Shown piece after piece: positions 7,059 through 14,301 of a DNA stretch of 64,000 nt. Origin of the DNA: JALRBM01 sp964477195 (GTDB lineage: Bacteria; Patescibacteriota; Saccharimonadia; Saccharimonadales; Saccharimonadaceae); the NCBI GenBank assembly GCA_964477195.1, contig CAYZCX010000001.1, forward strand, positions 1 to 64,000. Direction: 5' to 3'. The translations under genes and the position numbers were made by a program. Positions within the stretch are counted from its first letter, which is position 1. The number at the start of each line of letters is the position of its first letter. Below the pieces are notes generated by a model. It had not been told where the DNA came from and searched no databases. It was given only the letters and a program-made list of their open reading frames with translations.

Positions 7059-7535
7059 ATGGCACGCAAACAAAATGACGATCTTTTGATCGAAGACGAA
7101 CTGGCCGCCGCGTTCCTAAATGACGACGAGCTAAACGAACAGCAGCAAACTGCTGCGGCGGCCCCTGCGGTCACCGATAACGGTACATGGGAAGAGTCAG
7201 AAGAAGATTTTCCTGGACAGCTTGCTGTAGATGTCTACGAAACCGACGAAAAACTTATTGTTAAAGCCCGCACAGCAGGGGTTAACAAAGAAGACCTCGA
7301 CGTGAGTATTAGCGACGGGATTCTTACAATTAGCGGTACTCTCTCGAGTGGAGATGACACCGAAGCAACCAACTGGCATATTCAGGAATGTTACTGGGGC
7401 GAATTTAGCCGCACACTGGCGCTACCGGTACCTGTAAAAGAAGATGAGGTAGAAGCAGTCCTCAAGGACGGCGTTCTTAGTATCGGCTTCTCCAAGATCA
7501 AGCAGGAACAAGCAAAAAAGATTACTATTCAGTAA
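7059..7535 (+). CDS. Hsp20/alpha-crystallin small heat shock protein
   Basis: 158 aa. An acidic N-terminus of about 55 residues precedes an alpha-crystallin domain starting LAVDVYETDEKLIVKA, with DLDVSISDGILTISG, GEFSRTLALPVPV and the closing strand LKDGVLSIGFSK. It is an ATP-independent holdase chaperone. The start at 7059 is fixed by GGAGG 6 nt upstream; an in-frame GTG at 7047 overlaps that ribosome site and is rejected. Followed by a strong terminator at 7550. Confidence 0.93.
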   Translation: MARKQNDDLLIEDELAAAFLNDDELNEQQQTAAAAPAVTDNGTWEESEEDFPGQLAVDVYETDEKLIVKARTAGVNKEDLDVSISDGILTISGTLSSGDDTEATNWHIQECYWGEFSRTLALPVPVKEDEVEAVLKDGVLSIGFSKIKQEQAKKITIQ

Positions 7536-7549
7536 TAGCAAACAATTAT

Positions 7550-7585
7550 AAAAATAACCCCTTAATGCGAGAAGGGGTTATTTTT
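7550..7585. terminator. bidirectional intrinsic terminator after hsp20
   Basis: AAAAATAACCCCTT and AAGGGGTTATTTTT pair around an 8-nt loop, with the T-run on the plus strand and an equivalent on the minus strand. Confidence 0.85.
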
Positions 7586-7618
7586 ATATATCCCTATACA
7601 TCCATCATTAGGACAAAC

Positions 7619-7654
7619 AAAAACACCACTCGCTTTTCTAGAGTGGTGTTTTTT
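7619..7654. terminator. intrinsic terminator of the pilin operon
   Basis: AAAAACACCACTC and GAGTGGTGTTTTT form a 13-bp stem 18 nt beyond the last pilin stop codon. It works in both directions and should end the minus-strand pilin transcript. Confidence 0.8.
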
Positions 7655-7671
7655 GATATTGGGAGATCTAG

Positions 7672-8088
7672 CTAAGCTGTGCCGGATGCCGAGAAACTCG
7701 ATACAACGAAGTTGACCAGCGCGTAGGCAAGAATCGAAACCACGATACCAATGACCGCATAAAGAATCGTGTTCTTTGCACTTGTTACTGCGGCAGAATC
7801 ACCATTTGATACCGTATAACGGATACCACCGATGATCAGCATGATCACCGAAATTGCACCGATGATAAAGAGGAGAACATTGGTAATTGTCTTGAAGATA
7901 CCCTGATCACCAAATAATTCAGCTTGTTGGTCCTTACCCTTGGAAGAATCAGCACCATCCTGAAGTCCCTTGTCAAATGCCGCGTGGGCCGTTGCAGGCT
8001 GAAGCACAGGCATAGCAAAACTGACGCCCAAAGCAAGCACAGGGACAATCAACAAGCTTTGCAGGCTTTTCTTGATTATATTTTTCAT
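7672..8088 (-). CDS. VirB2/TrbC-type T4SS pilin-like protein (copy 6 of the operon)
   Basis: 138 aa. A Sec signal (KK..., hydrophobic, ATAHAA) precedes a polar stretch with KGKDQQAELFG. Two TM helices follow, containing VIMLIIGGIRY and AKNTILYAVIGIVVSILAYALVNFV. AAGGA lies 8 nt before the ATG. It is the last gene of a six-gene pilin array and closest to the lone pilin at 5552. A 68-nt gap to the upstream gene holds TATAAC-like sequence and could carry an internal promoter. Expected to be a major or minor pilus subunit after signal cleavage. Confidence 0.86.
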   Translation of the reverse strand: MKNIIKKSLQSLLIVPVLALGVSFAMPVLQPATAHAAFDKGLQDGADSSKGKDQQAELFGDQGIFKTITNVLLFIIGAISVIMLIIGGIRYTVSNGDSAAVTSAKNTILYAVIGIVVSILAYALVNFVVSSFSASGTA

Positions 8089-8156
8089 TTATTGTTCCTT
8101 TCTTAGGATTTACTCTACTTATGTTATATCAAACAGACGCCCGTTTGTTAAGTGCC

Positions 8157-8528
8157 TTACGGGGATTTAAACGAGGTGAGTACGAAATTGACGATCGCAT
8201 ATGCCATTATGGCAACGATGAGACCGATAACAGAATAAAGGATCGTATCTTTTGCTCCCTTGATAGCGCTCGAGTCACCGTTGGAAGTTGCGTAACGGAT
8301 ACCGCCGATGACAATCATGATAACTGCGATAGCACCAAGGATATAGAGGAGGATATTGACGATGATTCCGAGGTTACTCTCGAGTGATCCACCATCATCG
8401 CCTCCATTGACCGAAGTGACTCCCGACTGAATGTCATCAACTGGGGCCGCATAAGAGAGTGCCGGCGTCAAGACGATAGCACCCAAAGCGACAAAAATCG
8501 TAATAATAGCTAGTTTTATTTTTTTCAT
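8157..8528 (-). CDS. VirB2/TrbC-type T4SS pilin-like protein (copy 5)
   Basis: 123 aa. A signal peptide ends near SYAA; a short extracellular segment rich in Gly/Asp follows, then two TM helices with VIMIVIGGIRYATSNGDSS and AKDTILYSVIGLIVAIMAYAIVNFV. Ribosome site AGGAGG lies directly upstream. The stop of copy 4 is 9 nt away, so the genes are co-transcribed. Confidence 0.86.
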   Translation of the reverse strand: MKKIKLAIITIFVALGAIVLTPALSYAAPVDDIQSGVTSVNGGDDGGSLESNLGIIVNILLYILGAIAVIMIVIGGIRYATSNGDSSAIKGAKDTILYSVIGLIVAIMAYAIVNFVLTSFKSP

Positions 8529-8537
8529 ATTCCTCCT

Positions 8538-8912
8538 TTAGAATCTTCCTAGAACAAAATTGACAATTGCATATGACATAATCGCGATAATCAACCCGAT
8601 GACCGCATAAAGGATCGTATCTTTTGCTTCTTTTAACTGGCTGGCGTTTCCATTGGACAGGGTATAGCGAATGCCACCGACGACAATCATGATGACGGCA
8701 ATGATACCAATAATCGTCAAAAGAATATTGATCACAATCTGGATCATACTCTGTGGATCATCAGTCTTTTGTGCTTTACACACGGCAGCTTCGGCGTCAT
8801 TCGTACATTGATCAAAGACATTAATCGCCGCTACTTGGGGCGAGAGAACAGCCGTGCTCCCCAGACCGATGACAACGGCAAGTGCCATCACTAATTGTTT
8901 CCATCGTTTCAT
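8538..8912 (-). CDS. VirB2/TrbC-type T4SS pilin-like protein (copy 4)
   Basis: 124 aa. A signal sequence (MKRWKQLVMALAVVIGLG) precedes a mature N-terminal part with two Cys (FDQCTNDAEAAVC) that could form a disulphide. Two TM helices follow with VIMIVVGGIRYTLSNGN and AKDTILYAVIGLIIAIMSYAIVNFVLG. The start overlaps the upstream stop (ATGA), indicating translational coupling. Confidence 0.86.
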   Translation of the reverse strand: MKRWKQLVMALAVVIGLGSTAVLSPQVAAINVFDQCTNDAEAAVCKAQKTDDPQSMIQIVINILLTIIGIIAVIMIVVGGIRYTLSNGNASQLKEAKDTILYAVIGLIIAIMSYAIVNFVLGRF

Positions 8913-9205
8913 GCGAACCTCCCTAATACAAACTGCGTTATAACAAATGCCATCAAAATAACAATAATTCCAACAAACGCATAAATAATTGCTTCACGTG
9001 CGCGCTTGGTATGGGATGGATTGGCAGCTGATGTCGTATAAAGAATTCCAGCAATAATGATAACAATGACACAAATAATACCCGCCCACGTATAGACAAC
9101 TGTTAGTACCGCGCCAATAGTGCTGTTTGGATCGGTTGCCGTCGGGTGATACCCAATCTCGTCGGGTTTAACTTTATCGGCTGCAAGGAGAAGGAATTGC
9201 TTCAT
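8909..9205 (-). CDS. short VirB2/TrbC-like pilin without signal peptide (copy 3)
   Basis: 98 aa, the shortest of the array. It starts MKQFLLLAADKVKPDEIGY with no cleavable signal, then has two TM helices (VLTVVYTWAGIICVIVIIIAGILY and IIYAFVGIIVILMAFVITQFVLG). The inter-helix loop TSAANPSHTKRAREA is basic as in its paralogues. It overlaps both neighbours (TAATG upstream, ATGA downstream). The missing signal suggests a different topology or a chaperone-like or minor subunit role, which is inference. Confidence 0.82.
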   Translation of the reverse strand: MKQFLLLAADKVKPDEIGYHPTATDPNSTIGAVLTVVYTWAGIICVIVIIIAGILYTTSAANPSHTKRAREAIIYAFVGIIVILMAFVITQFVLGRFA

Positions 9206-9633
9206 TATATTGCCAACGATACCACATTAACTATGCCAACGGAAAAGATAGAAATCACAAGGCCGATAATCGCATTGAGGATTGTCTTTCGGGCTTTGAC
9301 GATATCATCTGGACTTCCAGTACTTGTCAGATACTTGAAGCCGCCGGCAATAATAAATCCAACAGACATATATCCCGCAAGTTGCAATAATACCTCAATA
9401 ATGTTGAGGGCAATCTTCCATATGAACGTTCCGAGTCCACCAACATCGTCTGGATTTTTTATATTACAATCAGGTTCATCGGTCACCAGCCCCTTATACC
9501 ATGCTGGAAAGGTCAGAAGCGTATCACCACAGATTGCATATGCCGGTTGAGGTGTAGCAAGCGTCAGGGTAGTGCCCCCAAAACTCACGGTAATGAGGAT
9601 TGCTGCCAGCCAGTTACGAATTGTCTTTTTCAT
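9205..9633 (-). CDS. VirB2/TrbC-type T4SS pilin-like protein with Cys-rich extracellular part (copy 2)
   Basis: About 142 aa. A signal peptide ends near PAYA. A mature extracellular segment with two Cys (ICGDTLL, PDCNIKN) follows, then two TM helices ending VISIFSVGIVNVVSLAI. The ATG at 9633 is chosen over 9639 because AGGAG then lies 8 nt upstream instead of 2. The ribosome site overlaps the stop of copy 1. Confidence 0.84.
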   Translation of the reverse strand: MKKTIRNWLAAILITVSFGGTTLTLATPQPAYAICGDTLLTFPAWYKGLVTDEPDCNIKNPDDVGGLGTFIWKIALNIIEVLLQLAGYMSVGFIIAGGFKYLTSTGSPDDIVKARKTILNAIIGLVISIFSVGIVNVVSLAI

Positions 9634-9644
9634 CGTCATTTCTC

Positions 9645-10046
9645 CTATGTCGCGCTTTCAAATATACCACCGGGAATAAGGTAGTTGAGGACAAGATACA
9701 TCGCCCCATATGCGACGAGCCCAATAACAACATTGCGAATAATTTCTATTGCTTTCTTTGTCTGATCGGCGCTATCGCCAGCACTCGTATACAGAACGGC
9801 ACCAAACGCAATTCCACCTACTGCAGCAATACCCACGCCAGCCGTCAGGATATTGAGGATGATAAGCAGTACGCCCCACACGCCGTTATTCTTGGCGTCG
9901 GGACCTTGGCTTGTCTGAGGACAAGAGAGGATGGCGGTTTCAGCACCACCGCATGTCGCCGCGAAGGCTGTTGGCGCAAATGCCATTCCGCCAAAAATAG
10001 TAGCGACAAAAACAGTAAGAGTAAGGATTTTTTGTTTTATGTTCAT
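9645..10046 (-). CDS. VirB2/TrbC-type T4SS pilin-like protein (copy 1, first in operon)
   Basis: 133 aa. A signal peptide ends AFAA; the mature N-terminus has two Cys (TCGGAETAILSC). Two TM helices follow with ILTAGVGIAAVGGIAFGAVLY and IRNVVIGLVAYGAMYLVLNYLIPGG. AGGTAGGT precedes the ATG. It opens the operon that runs to 7672 and is divergent from the VirB6-like gene at 10182. The 135-bp divergent gap (10047-10181) should hold both promoters. Confidence 0.84.
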   Translation of the reverse strand: MNIKQKILTLTVFVATIFGGMAFAPTAFAATCGGAETAILSCPQTSQGPDAKNNGVWGVLLIILNILTAGVGIAAVGGIAFGAVLYTSAGDSADQTKKAIEIIRNVVIGLVAYGAMYLVLNYLIPGGIFESAT

Positions 10047-10181
10047 ACCTACCTATAAAATACGATAAAACCCCGTGTCGCGCAAGAATAAAGTCAGCAA
10101 CTCAAGACATGTGTATATACTGTGTAAATCCACTCCATTTGATTGACTTTTAGTCTATAAAGTGGTAGCATAATAAGCGAT

Positions 10182-12887
10182 ATGGTGGATTTGCGAAAAG
10201 CCCTTCCGCTCGGTAGTATATCGGGACGGAATATTCTTTTGTTCGCCACAACTATGCTCGTGGCCATTTTCGCGTTATTTCTGATCTCACCGACCGCTCA
10301 TGCCGCCGATGCCTCATGGCAGGGAAATGCCATTACTTACGCCCAGAAGCAATTCATCAAGGCCGGTGATGCAGGCGACAACGACCCACGCGGCTTCGCC
10401 AAGGGCACACAAGTATACGCCTACGTCGAACCTATCGTCTCAGGCTCTTCGAATCCTACTCAAAAAGCCCACCTCATTTACTTTGCTCCGGGCACCGACC
10501 CCACCAAGGCTACCACGGCAAATTACGTCATCTACGACTACACACCCCCTGGCACCTACGAAAATGCGACAGGGGCAATGACCATTTCCCTAGAGCCCAC
10601 ATCAACCACCTCCAACCCTGGTACAACCTCTTGTGCACTCGAAGGAATTGGCTGGATTATATGTCCAATCACTAATTTCTTAGCAGGGGCTATGGACTGG
10701 ATGTATGGTATTCTCTCGAGTTTCCTTACTGTCCGACCGGTCCAGACAAGCTCAGATAACTCACTCTTCCGTATCTGGTCGGTTATGCGAAACTTTGCCA
10801 ATATTATATTTGTCATCGGCTTTTTGGTCATTATTTATTCACAGGTGACCAGCACCGGTATCTCAAACTATGGCATCAAACGGATGCTGCCGCGCCTTAT
10901 CGCCGCGGCTATTTTGGTAAATATCTCCTACTGGATATGTGCTATCGCTATCGATGTGTCGAATATCCTTGGGCATTCTATCCAGGAATTATTTATAAGC
11001 ATGCGTAATACGCTCGTCGGCCGAGAAGGCAATAGCTGGGATCTCGTCAGCTGGCAAAGCATCAGTAGTTTCATCCTTTCCGGCGGTACCGCAGCCGTCG
11101 TTGCCGGAATCGGCGTGAATGTGCTGCTCGGTGGAACTATTTCGGGCTCCATCTTTATGTTGGTACCAATTCTTGTCACTGTGCTTGTGGCAGTACTTGT
11201 GGCGCTGCTCGTCATGGCCCTGCGGCAGGCGCTTATTACTATATTAGTGATCGTGTCGCCGCTGGCATTTGTAGCATATCTCTTGCCAAATACCGAGAAA
11301 TACTTTGAGAAATGGCGCGAGCTCTTTACCACAATGCTCGTCCTCTTCCCAATATTTTCGGTTATCTTCGGTGGCTCACAGCTGGCAGGGACAGCAATTA
11401 TCCAAAACGCCAACTCGATCAACCTGATCCTTCTTGGTATGGCAGTGCAGGTGGCACCGATCATCGTTACGCCACTGCTCATCCGCTTTAGTGGTGGGCT
11501 GCTTGGTCGTTTTGCAGGTATGGTCAACAACCCAAACAAGGGACTTATCGATCGTACCCGCAACTGGGCAAAGGATCGCTCCGAAAACCAAAAAGCGAAG
11601 GTACTGGGTACCGATGCCCGACAAGGCTGGCGCGGTGCAGCAACTCGTCGCTCACAAAATATCGATACCAAGCGTCGTAAGCGCGAGGGCTGGCGTGCTG
11701 CCAACACAGCCCTAGCTGATGCGAAATGGGCAAATAACGATGAATTCTCAAAGATTCACCAAGCAAACCAACGCGCCGCGCTGTCTAAAGAAGCGGGTGA
11801 AACCGCCGCGCAGGTACGATTTGAAGCCGCCAAGACCACTAATGCCGATCTTCAACATATGGATGTTGAAGCAAGAGCTGCTAAGTTGAAGCTTGATGTT
11901 ACGAAAGCTAAGGTGGATGCAAACTGGCAGGAAGTCGTCGCAGGGGATGGGCGCAACCTTCTCAATCTGGAGGCGGCCGTCGGCGCAGATGAAATCGCTC
12001 GGCGCGGTATCTCTAACTACAGCACCCATCGAAGCAATATGATTAATGCCATTAGGGAAGCGTCCGTTCAGAATAACCTTGAGAAACGACGTGCTCACTC
12101 GGCTGAACATGTCCAGCAAAGCGCGATGACCGATCTTATGCTTGGAGATGAAGTATCACGTAAACGTGCAGGTGGTATTGATCCCCATGGTGCCCAGTCA
12201 GCTCTTGCCAATGCGGTGGCCGAGAAACGCTCAGAATTCGGCAAATCTGTTGGCGAGGCTCAGGAGCTGCTCAAGCACTTTAACATGGGTTCAATCGATC
12301 GTGCTAAGGTATTGAAAGGCGAAACCGTTAAGCTTAAGGATAGCCATGACTTTGAGCAGAAGTTTGATCTTAGTGATGCTCATATCGTAGAAGCTATTAT
12401 CGCAACGCAGATGAAAGAAGGAAGCTTCAAGCAAAGGCAAGAAATTATTGCTGAATCGGGTAAAGACAAGTTACTCTACGAATACAGAACCACTATTGGT
12501 GATGAAGCCAAAGCAAACAAGATCAGCGATATGGCAGCATACTTTGGTGGCTCGGCCATTGATAAGATTAAACAAGGTGAAGTTAAGGGATACGAGGGAA
12601 TCGATGAGCTCATTAAGGGTAACTTCATCACGGGTAAACTCAAGGCCGCACACCTTGCCGAAATGGATTGGGAAGCTGTCGAGAGAGTTGTTAATGTCGC
12701 AAGACAGAGTGTCCCAAGCAATCTCTCTGCTAAAGATTCTGCAAGTTATATTAACAATCGTGCACGACTAGGCGCCCTAGCCAAAGAGGCTTTGGAAAAC
12801 CCTTCACTCAGTGGTCGTGTTGCCGACAACTCACGTGACTTCTTGAAAGACCTCCTTCGAGAATGGCCGCCACCCAGCAATCCTTAA
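10182..12887 (+). CDS. VirB6/TrbL-like T4SS membrane protein with long cytoplasmic tail (fused form)
   Basis: 901 aa. An N-terminal signal or TM segment (about 17-40, ending AHAADA) and an extracellular domain are followed by a polytopic core at roughly 150-440 with GIGWIICPI, WSVMRNFANIIFVIGFLVII, YGIKRMLPRLIAAAILVNISYWIC and PLAFVAYLLPNTE. Residues 450-901 are charged, helical and probably cytoplasmic. The core is shared with 15301-17262 and the tail layout with 17266-18339, so this is a fused equivalent of that pair. VirB6 proteins form the inner-membrane channel of T4SS. CATAAT sits 7 nt before the ATG, suggesting a leaderless start. Confidence 0.8.
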   Translation: MVDLRKALPLGSISGRNILLFATTMLVAIFALFLISPTAHAADASWQGNAITYAQKQFIKAGDAGDNDPRGFAKGTQVYAYVEPIVSGSSNPTQKAHLIYFAPGTDPTKATTANYVIYDYTPPGTYENATGAMTISLEPTSTTSNPGTTSCALEGIGWIICPITNFLAGAMDWMYGILSSFLTVRPVQTSSDNSLFRIWSVMRNFANIIFVIGFLVIIYSQVTSTGISNYGIKRMLPRLIAAAILVNISYWICAIAIDVSNILGHSIQELFISMRNTLVGREGNSWDLVSWQSISSFILSGGTAAVVAGIGVNVLLGGTISGSIFMLVPILVTVLVAVLVALLVMALRQALITILVIVSPLAFVAYLLPNTEKYFEKWRELFTTMLVLFPIFSVIFGGSQLAGTAIIQNANSINLILLGMAVQVAPIIVTPLLIRFSGGLLGRFAGMVNNPNKGLIDRTRNWAKDRSENQKAKVLGTDARQGWRGAATRRSQNIDTKRRKREGWRAANTALADAKWANNDEFSKIHQANQRAALSKEAGETAAQVRFEAAKTTNADLQHMDVEARAAKLKLDVTKAKVDANWQEVVAGDGRNLLNLEAAVGADEIARRGISNYSTHRSNMINAIREASVQNNLEKRRAHSAEHVQQSAMTDLMLGDEVSRKRAGGIDPHGAQSALANAVAEKRSEFGKSVGEAQELLKHFNMGSIDRAKVLKGETVKLKDSHDFEQKFDLSDAHIVEAIIATQMKEGSFKQRQEIIAESGKDKLLYEYRTTIGDEAKANKISDMAAYFGGSAIDKIKQGEVKGYEGIDELIKGNFITGKLKAAHLAEMDWEAVERVVNVARQSVPSNLSAKDSASYINNRARLGALAKEALENPSLSGRVADNSRDFLKDLLREWPPPSNP

Positions 12888-12923
12888 TCCTAAATCACTG
12901 GCATTAATAGTACTTCTTGCCTC

Positions 12924-12952
12924 TTGATACTTTTTGAGAAGCCTAGTATACT
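12924..12952 (+). promoter_or_regulatory. promoter of cassette gene 1
   Basis: TTGATA, a 17-nt spacer and TATACT. Five nt after the -10 comes CGTCCGAGTA. The same motif (CGTCCGATTA) lies five nt after a TATAAT at 13565-13570 in front of cassette gene 2. Confidence 0.65.
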
Positions 12953-12985
12953 CGCCTCGTCCGAGTAACCTTACGACCAGGATGT

Positions 12986-13474
12986 GTGAGTAGTTTGCCT
13001 TTTTATTGGAGCAGAGCAACACGCGAAGAAGCCGAGAGAATCCAGCACATCAAAGACGAGAGGGCGGCCGAGGAAGAGGAATATGAAAGGATATACGAAA
13101 ATATATTCTCTAAGGTTAATCCTTTGGTCCAAGCATACCTCAGGTCTCAAAAAGCGAAAGGGAATCCACCTCCTTGCCGTGAAGTATTTTATGGGAGCAT
13201 GCCCACTCTCAATAGTGAGGAATGGAGAAAAACTTGTCGACCCGGGTGGATTATTGAGTTAACTCTTAGAGGTCCTTGCAATCACCGGTCACTTCTTACT
13301 ATGTTCCCCGATGGAGAGTGGCTGTTCCGCTACGGCATTACCTTCTCCGTTGGCTACAAGGCAAAGGAAACCTTTGAGATCTTCAACTCAAGAATACCTG
13401 GCTATAAGCCAACCCCTGAAGACGTATCGAAGATCATAGATTTTCTTCGAGATTACCTTAGAGAAGCAGGCTAA
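12986..13474 (+). CDS. small unknown protein, cassette gene 1
   Basis: 162 aa from a GTG start, with AGGA a few nt upstream. The N-terminal third is a charged helix (TREEAERIQHIKDERAAEEEEYERI). The C-terminal part has WIIELTLRG...H.SLL..FPDGEWLF and a closing amphipathic helix. It is soluble, has no signal peptide, and the family is not recognised. The block W-(x)n-G-(x)n-H-x-SL-(x)n-DG-x(1,2)-L resembles residues around 60-85 of the next gene, so the two may be distant homologues. It interrupts the T4SS cluster and is followed by a hairpin shared with gene 2. Confidence 0.68.
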   Translation: MSSLPFYWSRATREEAERIQHIKDERAAEEEEYERIYENIFSKVNPLVQAYLRSQKAKGNPPPCREVFYGSMPTLNSEEWRKTCRPGWIIELTLRGPCNHRSLLTMFPDGEWLFRYGITFSVGYKAKETFEIFNSRIPGYKPTPEDVSKIIDFLRDYLREAG

Positions 13475-13485
13475 AGACTCGGGCA

Positions 13486-13526
13486 CCCGCCGCCGTAAAA
13501 AGCGGCGGGATTGTCCTTGAAATTAT
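13486..13526 (+). repeat. 3' hairpin plus conserved tail, cassette 1
   Basis: CCCGCCGC and GCGGCGGG form an 8-bp stem with an 8-nt loop, followed by a 17-nt tail ATTGTCCTTGAAATTAT. It starts 11 nt after the stop codon. The same arrangement, with one base changed in the tail and a different loop of equal size, follows the next gene. Confidence 0.75.
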
Positions 13527-13564
13527 CCAAACCGCATATCCTTTTTGTTTCTCCCTATACAATA

Positions 13565-13585
13565 TATAATTACTCCGTCCGATTA
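13565..13585 (+). promoter_or_regulatory. -10 and shared 5' motif of cassette gene 2
   Basis: TATAAT at 13565-13570 is followed after five nt by CGTCCGATTA at 13576-13585, matching the spacing and motif in front of cassette gene 1. No convincing -35 is seen. Confidence 0.5.
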
Positions 13586-13609
13586 GATACGAAACAGAGG
13601 CGGTGAATC

Positions 13610-14086
13610 GTGAGTCTGGATGACTATTACGCGAGGCAGGGTAGTCAGCAAGACAAGGCCGACAGGCTGGAGGTGAAGCAGTACAATCGGTGGGTTGACA
13701 TCATCCTCGAGGCAACTCGAAACATGGTGCATGCCGCCCACAACAGCCCGCCCGCGTCATGCGACTGGGTGTACGAGCACGGTGAGCGGCGAGCCTCGTG
13801 GCGGCTGTACAGCGAGATCGAGGGGAGTTACCACATCTCCCTCATGACCGACGGCAGGTTGGTCTACGTCGATGCGTCGACCAGCCAGGTGCAAAGCACT
13901 ATTCATCTCCGCCACATTTCTCAGCGTGCACAGCAGCAGGAAGTGGGCGTCGGGTGGGCTGCACTGTCGACTTTGTGCACCCAGGTAGTGACATCAGCGC
14001 TACCGATGTTCGGGCTGTCATCTCCGGATCATTATCACAATGATCTGCTCGCGCACTGGCGTCGTACCCATCCGGAAGACCGGTAG
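13610..14086 (+). CDS. small unknown protein, cassette gene 2
   Basis: 158 aa from a GTG start with GAGG 9 nt upstream. It is soluble and has no signal. A helical N-terminus (YYARQGSQQDKADRLEVKQYNRW) precedes a beta-rich block (SWRLYSEIEGSYHISLMTDGRLVYVD) that parallels gene 1, then a helix and a His-rich end. The base composition is visibly richer in G and C than its neighbours, which hints at recent acquisition. The family is not recognised. Confidence 0.65.
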   Translation: MSLDDYYARQGSQQDKADRLEVKQYNRWVDIILEATRNMVHAAHNSPPASCDWVYEHGERRASWRLYSEIEGSYHISLMTDGRLVYVDASTSQVQSTIHLRHISQRAQQQEVGVGWAALSTLCTQVVTSALPMFGLSSPDHYHNDLLAHWRRTHPEDR

Positions 14087-14104
14087 GTCGTTTCTCATCG
14101 GACA

Positions 14105-14145
14105 CCCGTCGCTTTTTCGGGCGGCGGGATTGTCCTTGATATTAT
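14105..14145 (+). repeat. 3' hairpin plus conserved tail, cassette 2
   Basis: CCCGTCGC and GCGGCGGG pair (one T-G wobble) around an 8-nt loop, then ATTGTCCTTGATATTAT follows. It starts 18 nt after the stop codon of cassette gene 2. Confidence 0.75.
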
Positions 14146-14181
14146 TTCCACCCCTGTATACACTTCACGTGATTATATACA

Positions 14182-14207
14182 TACGCTATATGTAGCGTAC
14201 TGTTTTT
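14182..14207 (+). terminator. palindrome followed by a T-run
   Basis: TACGCTA-TATG-TAGCGTA is a perfect 7-bp stem, followed by CTGTTTTT on the plus strand. It could terminate transcripts from cassette 2 or bind a dimeric regulator. It separates the cassettes from the promoter at 14220. Confidence 0.5.
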
Positions 14208-14219
14208 CATCAAAACCCC

Positions 14220-14248
14220 TTGCGTTTTGTGGTTTATTAATGTATAAT
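14220..14248 (+). promoter_or_regulatory. sigma70-like promoter of the 14302 gene
   Basis: TTGCGT, a 17-nt spacer and TATAAT. The leader of about 45 nt contains AAGGAG in front of the ATG at 14302, so this gene is SD-led, unlike several neighbours. Confidence 0.65.
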
Positions 14249-14301
14249 ACGAAGGCAATAGGTCAGTTTATGCTGCGCGTTTCGCGCTAAGGAGCACTCT
14301 A

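Noticed and set aside
8089..8156. Riboswitch or attenuator between two pilin genes
   Set aside because: Only a weak CAAAC/GTTTG pairing is visible and no known riboswitch core was recognised.
10928..11707. 259-codon open frame antisense to the VirB6-like gene
   Set aside because: It mirrors the codon pattern of the real gene, has low-complexity Arg/Ser/Pro content and no start signals.
13486..14145. Integron attC sites after the cassette genes
   Set aside because: The hairpins lack the GTTRRRY/RYYYAAC core and no integrase is present, so the resemblance is only in the gene-plus-palindrome layout.
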